From Bog-473 sp963840245 (GTDB lineage: Bacteria; Actinomycetota; Acidimicrobiia; Acidimicrobiales; RAAP-2): 64,000 nt of DNA. How positions within the stretch are numbered: position 1 is the stretch's first letter; each line of letters begins with the position of its first letter. Below, in pieces: positions 52,581 through 61,134 of the stretch. The stretch spans positions 1 through 64,000 of the forward strand of contig CAWIYI010000048.1 in the NCBI GenBank assembly GCA_963840245.1. Direction: 5' to 3'. The notes under the pieces are model-generated. The model saw only the letters and a program-made list of their open reading frames with translations. It ran no database searches and had not been told where the DNA came from. Both the position numbers and the translations under genes were made by a program.

Positions 52581-55500
52581 ATGACCCAGTTCGGCGGTTC
52601 CGGGGGCTCGTTCGGCCCCAATGCCTGGCTGGTCGACGACATGTACGACCGTTTCCTGGCCGACCCCGACTCGGTCAGCGACAGCTGGAGGGAGTTCTTC
52701 GCCGACTACCGGCCCGCCCCGGTCCCTGCCCCGCCGCCCGCGCCCCAGGCGCCGACGCCGGCGCCCCCCGCCACGAGCGAGCGCCCGGCCGGAGCAGCCC
52801 TGCCGGTGGCCGCCGCCCCGGCTCCGGCTTCCACCGTCGCGGCGGGCACCGAGGAGGCCACCCCGCTGCGCGGTGCGGCCTCGCGGATCGTGGCCAACAT
52901 GGAGGCCAGCCTGGCCGTGCCCACGGCGACGAGCGTGCGGACGGTGCCGGCCCGGCTCCTCGAGGTCAACCGCCTGATCTTGAACAACCAGCTGGCGCGG
53001 ACCACGGGAGCGAAGGTCAGCTTCACCCACATCATCGGATACGCAGTGGTCCGAGCTCTGCACGATGTGCCGTCGCTGAACTCGGCCTTCGTGGCCGATG
53101 CCGACGGGAAGGGCAAGCCGGGGGTCATCCACCACAAGCACGTGGGGCTTGGCCTGGCCGTCGACCAGGAGAAGAGCGACGGGAGCCGCACCTTGCTCGT
53201 GCCGTGCATCAAGGACGCCGACACGCTCGACTTCCGCTCCTTCGTCCTCGCCTACGAGGACCTCATCCGCAAGATCCACACCAACAAGATCGCCCCCGAC
53301 GACTTCGCCGGGACGACCGTGTCCCTCACCAACCCCGGGACGCTCGGCACGGTGCAGTCCGTGCCGCGCCTGATGCCCGGCCAGGGCGCCATCATCGGCG
53401 TCGGTGCGCTCGGCTATCCGGCCGGCTTCGAGGCGGCCGACCCGCGCGTGGTGGCCCAGCTCGGCCTGGGCAAGGTGGTCACGCTCACGTCCACCTACGA
53501 CCACCGGATCATCCAGGGAGCCGAGTCGGGCCTGTTCCTGGGCCGGGTGGCCGCCCTCATCACCGGTGCCGACGGCTTCTACGACGACCTGTTCGAGTCG
53601 ATGGGGGTGCCCTACGAGCCGGTCCGCTGGCAGGTCGACAGCAACGCGGGCGCCGGCAGCGAGGAGGGCGAGCACCAGCGCCTGGTCAAGCAGGTGCACG
53701 TGCAGACGCTCATCAACATGTACCGGGTGCGGGGTCACCTCATCGCCCATCTCGACCCGCTCGACGCCGAGCCCCCGCACATCCACCCCGAGCTCGATCC
53801 GCTGACCTACGGCCTCACCATCTGGGACCTGCCCCGCCAGTTCGTCGCCGACGGCCTGGCCGGGCGAGACGTCGCCACGCTCGACGAGATCCTCCACGTG
53901 TTGCGCGACGCCTACTGCCGGACGCTCGGCATCGAGTACATGCACATTCAGGATCCCGAGCAGAAGCGCTGGATCCAGCAGCATGTCGAAGGCCAGCCGA
54001 CCACCCTCAATCTCGACGAACAGCGGCACATCCTGGGCCGGCTCAACGCGGCCGAGGTGTTCGAGCGCTTCCTGCACACCCGCTACGTCGGGCAGAAGCG
54101 CTTCGGCCTCGAAGGCGCGGAGTCGACCATCGTCCTGCTCGACGCGCTGCTCGACGCCGCCGCCGGCTCGGGGGTGGCCGAGGTCGTGATGGGCATGGCC
54201 CACCGCGGCCGTCTCAACGTGTTGGCCAACATCGTGGGCAAGTCCTACCGGGAGATCTTCGAGGAGTTCGAGGGCAACCTCGACCCCGAGTCGGTGCAGG
54301 GATCCGGTGACGTGAAGTACCACAAGGGCGCCCGGGGGGTGTTCCACGGCAGCGCCGGGGAGGAGCTCCCGATCACCCTGGCCTCCAACCCCTCCCACCT
54401 CGAAGCGGTGGACCCCGTCGTCGAGGGCATGACCCGGGCCAAGCAGGACCGGATCTCGCGTCCCACCGATGGGACGCCCGCGGCCGCGGCCGAGGTTGCC
54501 GCCGGGTTCCCGTGCATGTCGGTCCTCGTCCACGGCGACGCCGCGTTCGCCGGGCAGGGCGTCGTCGCCGAGACGCTGAACCTCTCCGGTCTCTCGGGCT
54601 ACCGCACGGGCGGCACCGTGCACGTGGTCATCAACAACCAGCTCGGGTTCACCACGGCGCCCGCCTCGGCCCGCACCTCCGTGTACCCGACCGACGTGGC
54701 CAAGATGGTGCAGGCCCCGATCTTCCACGTGAACGGCGACGACCCCGAGGCCTGTGTGCGGGCGGCGAGGCTGGCCTTCGTCTTCCGCCAGACCTTCCAC
54801 AAGGACGTCGTCATCGACCTCGTCTGCTACCGCAAGCACGGGCACAACGAGGGGGACGACCCCAGCTACACCCAGCCGCTCATGTACCAGCGGATCGAGG
54901 CCAAGCGCTCGGTGCGCAAGCTCTACACCGAGGCGCTGGTGCGCCGGGGCGACATCACCCTGGAAGAGGCCGAGTCCGCACTCGACGACTTCAACGCGAG
55001 CCTCCAGGTCGTCCTCGACGAGGTGCGGGGCGAGCCCTCGCTGGCCCCGACCCAGCTGCCGGTGCCCGACCCGGGACTGGGCGACGTGCCGTCCGCCGAG
55101 ACCGGCGTGTCCCCGGAGGTGTTGCGGGCCCTTTCCTCCATCGTGCGCTCGGTGCCCGACGGCTTCATGATCCACCCGAAGCTGGAGCGCCAGTTCGTCC
55201 AGCGCGACGAGCTCGTCGCCAGCGGGCAGGTCGACTGGGCGCTGGCGGAGGCCCTCGCCATCGGCTCGCTCATGTACGAGGGCGTCAATGTCCGCCTCAC
55301 CGGCCAGGACACCCGTCGCGGGACCTTCAGCCACCGCCACTCGGTCCTGGTCGACTACTCCAACGGCGAGGAGTACGTGCCATTGGCCCACATCCGCGAC
55401 GGCCTGCACCGGATCGGCGCGGACACGCTGGAGCCGGCGGGCGAGATGGGCAACTTCACCGTGCGTGACTCCCTGCTCTCCGAGTACGCCGCCGTCGGCT

Positions 55501-56307
55501 TCGAGTACGGGTACTCGGTGGAGGCACCGGAGGCGCTCGTGGCCTGGGAGGCGCAGTTCGGCGACTTCGCCAACGGCGCCCAGATCATCATCGACAACTT
55601 CCTGGTCGCGGCGGAGAACAAATGGGGGCAGTTCGCGGGTCTCGTCCTGCTCCTGCCGCACGGGTACGAGGGGCAGGGGCCCGAGCACTCGTCGGCGCGC
55701 TACGAGCGCTTCTTGTCCCTGTCGGCGCGCGGGAACCTTCGCGTCACCGTCCCCTCCACGTCCGCGCAGTACTTCCATCTGCTGCGCTCACAGGCGCGGA
55801 TCGACCCGAAGCGCCCGCTCATCGTGGTGACCCCCAAGTCCATGTTGCGGGCCCGTGCGTCGCGTTCGACCTTTGCCGAGCTCGAGTCGGGCTCGTTCCA
55901 GCACGTGATCGACGACTCGTCGATCGAGGATCCCGACGACGGTCCGCCGCATCGTGCTGTGCAGCGGGAAGATCGCCCACGAGGCGCTGCAGCACCGGGC
56001 CGGGCTCGAGCCCGCTGACGCCTCCGCGGTCGCCGTGGTGCGAGTCGAGCAGCTCTATCCCTGGCCCGTCTCACTCCTGACCGCCGCCTTCGACAAGTAC
56101 AGGGAGGCATCCGAGGTGGTGTGGTTGCAAGAGGAGCCCGAGAACATGGGAGCCTGGTCCTTCGTGCATGCCCGTCTCCATGCCTGTATGCCCGGGCGCC
56201 TCCGGCTCCGTCACGTGAGCCGGCCCGAGTCGGCCAGCCCCGCGATCGGCAGCGCCGCCCTCCACCAATTGGAGCAGGCTGATCTCTTGCGGCGTGCCAT
56301 TGGCTGA
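52581..56307 (+). pseudogene. kgd: Multifunctional 2-oxoglutarate decarboxylase/dehydrogenase (Kgd), frame broken by one base near the end
   Basis: Kgd is the actinobacterial fusion that works in the TCA cycle. An N-terminal E1 tail (FGPNAWLVDDMYDRFLADPD) is followed by an E2-succinyltransferase-like domain (about 95-350, with TYDHRIIQGAESGLF) and the full thiamine-dependent E1 (MAHRGRLNVLANIVGKSYRE near 537, HGDAAFAGQGVVAETLNL near 650, GTFSHRHSVLVD near 914). The frame from 52581 holds to DDSSIEDPDD, then runs into a foreign tail. The true C-terminus (VRRIVLCSGKIAHEALQHR ... EEPENMGAWSFVHARL) is one frame over. Skipping one G of 55941-55942 gives a normal 1,241-residue Kgd ending at 56307. 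This is essential core metabolism, so a sequence error is likely. Confidence 0.95.
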
Positions 56308-57772
56308 ATCGCACCACGTCGTGGTGGACGGGTCGAACCTCGCCACCGAAGGACGAACGTTCCCCAGCCTCGGGCAGCTCGACGAGGCCGTGCGCGCGTA
56401 CGCCGCCGAAGACCCTGCCGCCAGCATCATCGTGGTCGTCGACGCGACCTTCGAGCACCGTGTGGCCGAACCCGAACGAGAAGAGGTGCGCCAGGCGATG
56501 CTCAACGGCGAGGTGATCTCGCCGCCGGCGGGTGCCATCGGCCGCGGGGATGCCTTCGTGTTGCGCATCGCGGAGCGGACCGGGGCCACCGTCCTCTCCA
56601 ACGACTCCTTCCAGGAATTCCACGGGGAACACCCCTGGCTGTTCGACGACGGTCGTCTGATCGGCGGCAAACCCGTGCCCGGCGTGGGGTGGATCTTCAC
56701 CCCGCGGCTGCCCATCCGCGGACCCAAGAGCCGGGCGGCGACGGCCGAGGCGAGAGCGAAGAAGGACCCCGAGTCCGCGCCCGCGAAGGCGGCGGAGCTG
56801 GCCAAGGCGGCCAAGCAGGCGGCGAACAAGACGTCCAAGGCCCAGCGCACCAGGAAGAAGGCGACACCGGTCGACTCCTCGTGGCCTCTCACGCCCACCG
56901 CTCCACCCCCGGGTCGGGCCAAGGTCAATCCGGAGTTCTCGAGCGCGATCGACGAAGCGGTCGAGGAAGCGCTGCATCCGCCACAACCCCAGAGGTCGCG
57001 GGGTGCCGCCAAGAAGCACGCTGCAGCCAAGAAGGCTGCGCCGCCGAGGAGCGCAAAGGCCAAGAAGGACACGACGTCGCGCAAAGCGGCCATCGGTCCG
57101 GGTGGACACCACAGGGCGGAGAGTGCGGCGGGACAGGGCCCGGACCAGTCCCAGAAGAAACGGTCGGCGCCGCCCCCCGCGGTCAACGAGCCACTGACTT
57201 TCATCAACTTCGTCGCCGCGTTCACGGTCGGGAGCACCATTGAAGGCGAGGTCGTGTCGTTCACCTCCCACGGCGCCATGGTCGACGTCCCGCTGCCGGG
57301 CGGCGGAGCACTGCACTGCTACATCCCGCTGACCGCCATGGGTTCGCCGCCCCCCACCAAGGCACGCCAAGTCCTGAAGAAGGGCGAGGTCCGGCCGTTC
57401 GTGCTGGCCGGGCTGGACCCGCCCCGCCGGGTGGCCGAGCTGGCGTTGCCGCCGAGTGGAGCCGTCGCCCCGACGCGCACCCCCGCCAAGAAGGCGGTCG
57501 CCGCCAAGCGGGCGAGGACGGCCCAGGCTGCCCCCTCGACCAAGAAGGCTGCGGCGAAGAAGGCGGCGTCGCCGGCGAAGAAGGCGACCAAGAAGGCGGT
57601 GGCCTCGGCGAAGAAGGCCCCCAAGAAGGCCGCCGTGAAGAAGGCCACTGCGAAGAAGGCCGCCAAGGCAAGGCAGTCCCCGGCCAAGCAGTCCCCGGCC
57701 AAGAAGTCCCCGGCCAAGAAGTCCACGGCCAAGAAGTCCACGGCCAAGAAGGCGACCAGGGCGCAGCCATGA
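56294..57772 (+). CDS. NYN/PIN-like ribonuclease domain + S1-like domain + H1-like tails
   Basis: Residues 5-140 are a Zc3h12a-type NYN/PIN nuclease: VVVDGSNLATEGR (D12), IIVVVDATFEHR (D50), GRGDAFVLRIAERTGATVLSN (D86) and ND104SFQEFHGEHPWLFDDGR, forming an acidic metal site. After a Lys/Ala-rich linker (about 145-290), residues 300-365 form an S1-like RNA-binding barrel (FVAAFTVGSTIEGEVVSFTS ... LHCYIPLTAMG). The rest (about 385-492) is a Lys/Ala/Pro tail of the histone H1 kind (KKSPAKKSTAKKSTAKKATR). The likely role is an RNA-cutting enzyme tethered to nucleic acid. GTG start, overlapping the kgd stop by 14 bp; fabZ follows 16 nt after. I know no experimentally described protein with this order. 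Confidence 0.8.
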   Translation: MPLAESHHVVVDGSNLATEGRTFPSLGQLDEAVRAYAAEDPAASIIVVVDATFEHRVAEPEREEVRQAMLNGEVISPPAGAIGRGDAFVLRIAERTGATVLSNDSFQEFHGEHPWLFDDGRLIGGKPVPGVGWIFTPRLPIRGPKSRAATAEARAKKDPESAPAKAAELAKAAKQAANKTSKAQRTRKKATPVDSSWPLTPTAPPPGRAKVNPEFSSAIDEAVEEALHPPQPQRSRGAAKKHAAAKKAAPPRSAKAKKDTTSRKAAIGPGGHHRAESAAGQGPDQSQKKRSAPPPAVNEPLTFINFVAAFTVGSTIEGEVVSFTSHGAMVDVPLPGGGALHCYIPLTAMGSPPPTKARQVLKKGEVRPFVLAGLDPPRRVAELALPPSGAVAPTRTPAKKAVAAKRARTAQAAPSTKKAAAKKAASPAKKATKKAVASAKKAPKKAAVKKATAKKAAKARQSPAKQSPAKKSPAKKSTAKKSTAKKATRAQP

Positions 57773-57788
57773 GGGACGAGAAGCTCCG

Positions 57789-58226
57789 ATGACAGTGCTG
57801 CCGCGACCGGCCGACGTCCTGCCACACAGGCCGCCCTTCCTCTTCGTGACCGAGGTGACGCAGATCGATCCGGGCGTCTCCGCGCGGGGCACGTGGGAGC
57901 TGACCGGGGACGAGGCGTTCTTCGGAGGCCACTTCCCCGGCCGCCCGACGCTCCCCGGCGTGCTGATGGTCGAATCGATGGCCCAGCTCGGCGGCATCGC
58001 GGTGCTGCTCGATCCCCGCTACGCGGGCAAGCTGCCCCTCTTCGGGGGGATCGAGCGGGCACGCTTCCGCCGCCAGGTCGTGCCGGGCGAGACGCTCGAG
58101 CTCGAGGTGACAATGGATCGGCTCTCCGCCCGGGCCGGCAAGGGCCACGGGCGGGCGTCGGTCGGGGGGCAGACCGCCTGCGAAGCCGACCTTCTTTTCG
58201 TGATCGTCGACGGCGGTGCCAACTGA
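57789..58226 (+). CDS. fabZ: 3-hydroxyacyl-ACP dehydratase FabZ
   Basis: FabZ removes water from 3-hydroxyacyl-ACP in fatty-acid synthesis. The 145-residue hotdog protein has LPHRPPFLFVTEV (about 11-23), the catalytic histidine block GGHFPGRPTLPGVLMVESMAQ (about 46-66) and VVPGETLELEVTM. FabZ is not universal in actinobacteria, many of which use other dehydratases. Its stop overlaps the start of the nuclease gene (TGATG). Confidence 0.92.
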   Translation: MTVLPRPADVLPHRPPFLFVTEVTQIDPGVSARGTWELTGDEAFFGGHFPGRPTLPGVLMVESMAQLGGIAVLLDPRYAGKLPLFGGIERARFRRQVVPGETLELEVTMDRLSARAGKGHGRASVGGQTACEADLLFVIVDGGAN

Positions 58227-58996
58227 TGCGCCTGGCCACCTGGAACGTCAACTCGCTGACTGCCCGTCTACCGAGGGTCACCGAATGGATCGAGGCCAAC
58301 CAGCCCGACGTGCTCTGCATGCAGGAGACCAAGCAGGCGGACGACAAATTCCCGGAGAAGACGTTCGCTGAGCTCGGCTATGAGTCAGCCCACAACGGCG
58401 ACGGGCGCTGGAACGGTGTGGCCATCGTCAGCAAGGTCGGGCTGGAGGGCGTCACGCGCGGGTTCGGCACGTCGGATGACGAACACGGACGACGGATCGT
58501 GTCGGCGGAGTGTGCGGGGACGCGCGTCTTCTCGGTCTACGTCCCCAACGGCCGGGCGCTCGACAACGAGTTCTACGAGGTCAAGCTGGCCTGGCTGGCC
58601 CGCCTGCGCGCGACACTCGACCAGACCTGCCCCCCGGGGTCCTCTGTCGCCGTGTGCGGTGATTTCAACGTTGCTCCCGACGACGGCGACGTGTGGGATC
58701 CCGCCGCCTTCGTGGGCGCGACGCATGTGAGCGAGCCTGAACGCGCCGCGCTCCGCGCCGTGGAGGGTTGGGGTCTCGACGACGTGTTCCGCCGTTTCAA
58801 CGATCCCGGCACCTTCACCTGGTGGGACTACCGGGCCGGGGACTTCCACGAGGGACGTGGGCTGCGCATCGACCTCATTCTCGTGAGCGACGACCTCGTG
58901 CAGAGGGCGACCGGATCCTTCCGGGATCGGGACGCCCGGAAGGGGCAGAAACCGTCCGACCACGCGCCCGTCGTGGTGGATTTCACCGACTCCTGA
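58226..58996 (+). CDS. xth: Exodeoxyribonuclease III / AP endonuclease
   Basis: The 256-residue EEP-family nuclease removes 3' blocks and cuts at abasic sites. It has MRLATWNVNSLTARLPRV (N at 7), DVLCMQETKQADDKFP (catalytic E34), NGRALDNEFYEVKLAWL, VCGDFNVAPDDGDVW (about 148-162), RIDLILVSDDLV (about 213) and SDHAPVVVDF with the catalytic histidine. ATG 58226 sits in the fabZ stop. Downstream are two copies of a 42-nt hairpin element. Confidence 0.93.
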   Translation: MRLATWNVNSLTARLPRVTEWIEANQPDVLCMQETKQADDKFPEKTFAELGYESAHNGDGRWNGVAIVSKVGLEGVTRGFGTSDDEHGRRIVSAECAGTRVFSVYVPNGRALDNEFYEVKLAWLARLRATLDQTCPPGSSVAVCGDFNVAPDDGDVWDPAAFVGATHVSEPERAALRAVEGWGLDDVFRRFNDPGTFTWWDYRAGDFHEGRGLRIDLILVSDDLVQRATGSFRDRDARKGQKPSDHAPVVVDFTDS

Positions 58997-59030
58997 GGGC
59001 AGCGCCGCCGGGGCACGGATCTCCGAAGGT

Positions 59031-59072
59031 GCTTGGCCGTCGCCAAGAGCAGCCGTCGCTGCTCGGTCAAGC
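59031..59072. repeat. 42-nt bulged hairpin element, copy 1
   Basis: The outer arms GCTTGGCC and GGTCAAGC (one G-T pair) enclose an inner hairpin GAGCAGC-CGTC-GCTGCTC with an 8-nt bulge (GTCGCCAA) on the left side only. It differs from copy 2 at one base (G59036 against A59103). Confidence 0.85.
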
Positions 59073-59097
59073 ACCTACCTCCGGGCCCACCTCGTTC

Positions 59098-59139
59098 GCT
59101 TGACCGTCGCCAAGAGCAGCCGTCGCTGCTCGGTCAAGC
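59098..59139. repeat. 42-nt bulged hairpin element, copy 2
   Basis: Same element as copy 1, in the same orientation, starting 67 bp later. Outer arms GCTTGACC/GGTCAAGC pair perfectly, inner arms GAGCAGC/GCTGCTC pair perfectly. It lies 42 bp beyond the stop of the convergent 119-residue gene. Possible roles are a terminator pair, a REP-like element or an RNA motif. Confidence 0.85.
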
Positions 59140-59181
59140 TTTGGGAGGTATCGGTCCGAGATGCCGCGTTCTGAACAACTT

Positions 59182-59541
59182 CTACCGGAGGTCGAGCAGC
59201 AGATCCCGGAGAGGGACGCCGTCGCAGGTGGACGGTATCTTTTCCAAGTCCTCTTTGGTCAGCGCCTGTTGCACATCGGACCAGGTCCGGGCGCCATCCC
59301 GCAGGTAGCCCATGAGGATCTTCCAGACGGCCAGGCGCTTGCCCATGCGCTCGACCTCGAACTCGAGAGACCCGTCTCGCGGCATCTGCCCGATCTGCAT
59401 CTGCACCTCCCTGTCGAGACCGTTCCGGGCAGCTCTGTCGAGCACGCCTTCTCCGAATTCGCATGGTGACAGGCCTGTAACAGGGGTTATAGAGCCGTTG
59501 GTACCTATTCGGGGGCGCTGGGCACGTTTGTTGTCTGCCAT
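59182..59541 (-). CDS. 119-residue protein, unknown
   Basis: The product begins MADNKRAQRPRIGTNGSITP and has a charged helical second half (LEFEVERMGKRLAVWKILMG, then WSDVQQALTKEDLEKIP, ending VPLRDLLLDLR). No membrane helix or known motif is seen. GAGGGG lies upstream of the ATG, and codon use is ordinary, so it looks expressed. It sits between the hairpin elements and a ThDP enzyme. Confidence 0.65.
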   Translation of the reverse strand: MADNKRAQRPRIGTNGSITPVTGLSPCEFGEGVLDRAARNGLDREVQMQIGQMPRDGSLEFEVERMGKRLAVWKILMGYLRDGARTWSDVQQALTKEDLEKIPSTCDGVPLRDLLLDLR

Positions 59542-59586
59542 TGCGCCCCTCGCCCACCGCTCGACGGCGCCACCGGCACGATCGCC

Positions 59587-61134
59587 CTAGAGGACCACCT
59601 CGACGAGGGTCGGGCCCGCCTCGACGAAGCCCGCCTCGAGCGCCGTCACCAGGTCCTCGGCATTCTCGACCCGCCTGGCGGGAACTCCCATGCCGCGGGC
59701 GAGGTCGCAGAAGTCGAGCTCGGGATCCGTGAGGTCGAGCAGCCGCCGGGCCAGCGGCCCGCCGGCATGGGCGCCCACGCGGTGCAGCTCCATGTTCAAG
59801 ATGGCGTAGCTCCGGTTGGCCAGGACGACGGTCGTCACGTTCAAGCCCTCGCGGGCCTGGGTCCACAGGGCCTGGAGCGTGTACATGGCGCTGCCGTCCG
59901 CTTGCAGGCACAGGACGGGTCGTTCGGGTGCCGCCACCGCCGCCCCGGTGGCCATCGGCAGGCCGATACCGATGGCGCCACCGGTGAGGGTCAGCCAGTC
60001 GTGTCGGGGCGCTCCGGCGGTCGCGGCCGCCACGTTGAGGCCCGAGGTGTTGCCCTCGTCGACGACGATGGTGCCCTCGGGCAGCGTGGCGCCCACCGCG
60101 GCGGCCAGCGTCTCGGTCGTGACGGCACCCGTTGGACGGTCAGGTCGGCTCGACGCCGCGGGCGCTCCGGAATCTGCCGGTGCACCCACTGCCTCGGCAA
60201 GGGCTGCGAGGGCGGCCGCGGCATCCTCTCCCGGACGGGACAGCGTGTGCACGATGCAGCCGGCGGCGACCAGATCGCTCGCTTTGTCGGGGTAGGCGAA
60301 GAAGGACACCGGCGACTTGGCGTCGACGAGGACGAGATGCCTGACTCCGTCGAGTTGGGCCTGGGCCATCTCGGCCAGATAGGCCAGACGGTCCACCGCC
60401 GGGATGCCCGCCCCACGCTCGAGGTTGGCGGGGAACGTCTCGCCGAGGAGCGCGGCGCCCGTCGTCGTGGCGACCCGGCTCGCCGCGTGCAGGCCGTCGG
60501 CCCGCAATGCGCTCCCGCCGAGGAGGAGCGCGGCGCGCTCGCCTCCCCGGAGGGCCTTGGCCACCTCCTCGATCGTGTCAGCCGGCACCAGCGTCGCCCG
60601 GCTCCGTGGCCGGGGCGGGTGGGTGCCGGTGGTCGACTCCGACCAGGACGCGTCCGCCGGCAGGACCAGGGTGGCCACGCAACCGGGTGGCCCCAGTGCG
60701 GCCGCCACCGCGTCGGCGGCGTCGGCCGCCACGTCGTCGGCCCGCGCCGTGGAGCGGTACCACCCCGAGACGGGACGTGCGATGGACGCGATGTCCGACT
60801 GGAGGGGCGCGTCGTAACGGGCGTGGTAGGTCGCGTGGTCGCCCACGATGTTGACGAGCGGCGTGCGGGCCCGGCGTGCGTTGTGCAGGTTGGCCAGCCC
60901 GTTGCCGAGGCCCGGCCCGAGATGCAGCAGGGTGGCGGCCGGCCGGCCGGCGACGCGCCCGTAGCCGTCGGCGGCGCCGGTGACGACGCCCTCGAAGAGG
61001 CAGAGGACGCCGCGCATGGCCGGCACATCGTCCAGCGCGGCGACGAAATGCATCTCGGAGGTCCCCGGGTTGGCGAAGCAGACGTCGACGCCCGCATCGA
61101 CCAGCGTCGAAAGGAGGGCACGGGCGCCGTTCAC
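59587..61134 (-). CDS. Thiamine diphosphate-dependent enzyme (acetolactate synthase/benzoylformate decarboxylase family)
   Basis: The 515-residue protein has the full POX/ALS fold: VCFANPGTSEMHFVAAL (about 19-35), LFEGVVTGAADGYGRVAGRPA (with the catalytic glutamate E48), GLGNGLANLHNARRARTPLVNIVGDH, a central domain, and the ThDP motif LCLQADGSAMYTLQALWTQAREGLNVTTVVLANRSYAI (GDGx26N-type; G-D replaced by A-D). The family includes 2-oxo acid decarboxylases and synthases; the substrate is unknown. GTG overlaps the stop of the oxidase gene (GTGA), so the two are probably partners, for example in glyoxylate/2-hydroxy acid metabolism (inference). Confidence 0.88.
   Translation of the reverse strand: MNGARALLSTLVDAGVDVCFANPGTSEMHFVAALDDVPAMRGVLCLFEGVVTGAADGYGRVAGRPAATLLHLGPGLGNGLANLHNARRARTPLVNIVGDHATYHARYDAPLQSDIASIARPVSGWYRSTARADDVAADAADAVAAALGPPGCVATLVLPADASWSESTTGTHPPRPRSRATLVPADTIEEVAKALRGGERAALLLGGSALRADGLHAASRVATTTGAALLGETFPANLERGAGIPAVDRLAYLAEMAQAQLDGVRHLVLVDAKSPVSFFAYPDKASDLVAAGCIVHTLSRPGEDAAAALAALAEAVGAPADSGAPAASSRPDRPTGAVTTETLAAAVGATLPEGTIVVDEGNTSGLNVAAATAGAPRHDWLTLTGGAIGIGLPMATGAAVAAPERPVLCLQADGSAMYTLQALWTQAREGLNVTTVVLANRSYAILNMELHRVGAHAGGPLARRLLDLTDPELDFCDLARGMGVPARRVENAEDLVTALEAGFVEAGPTLVEVVL

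Noticed and set aside
51525..55778. A 1,417-codon open frame on the minus strand
   Set aside because: It is antisense to kgd and has no protein-like motif. Long antisense frames are expected in GC-rich coding DNA.
10227..55942. Programmed +1 frameshifting as the reason for the five split genes
   Set aside because: The five sites share no slippery codon, stop codon or downstream structure, and the affected families are not known to use frameshifting.
59031..59139. CRISPR array from the two 42-nt copies
   Set aside because: Only two copies and each is a bulged hairpin; no cas gene is in the window.
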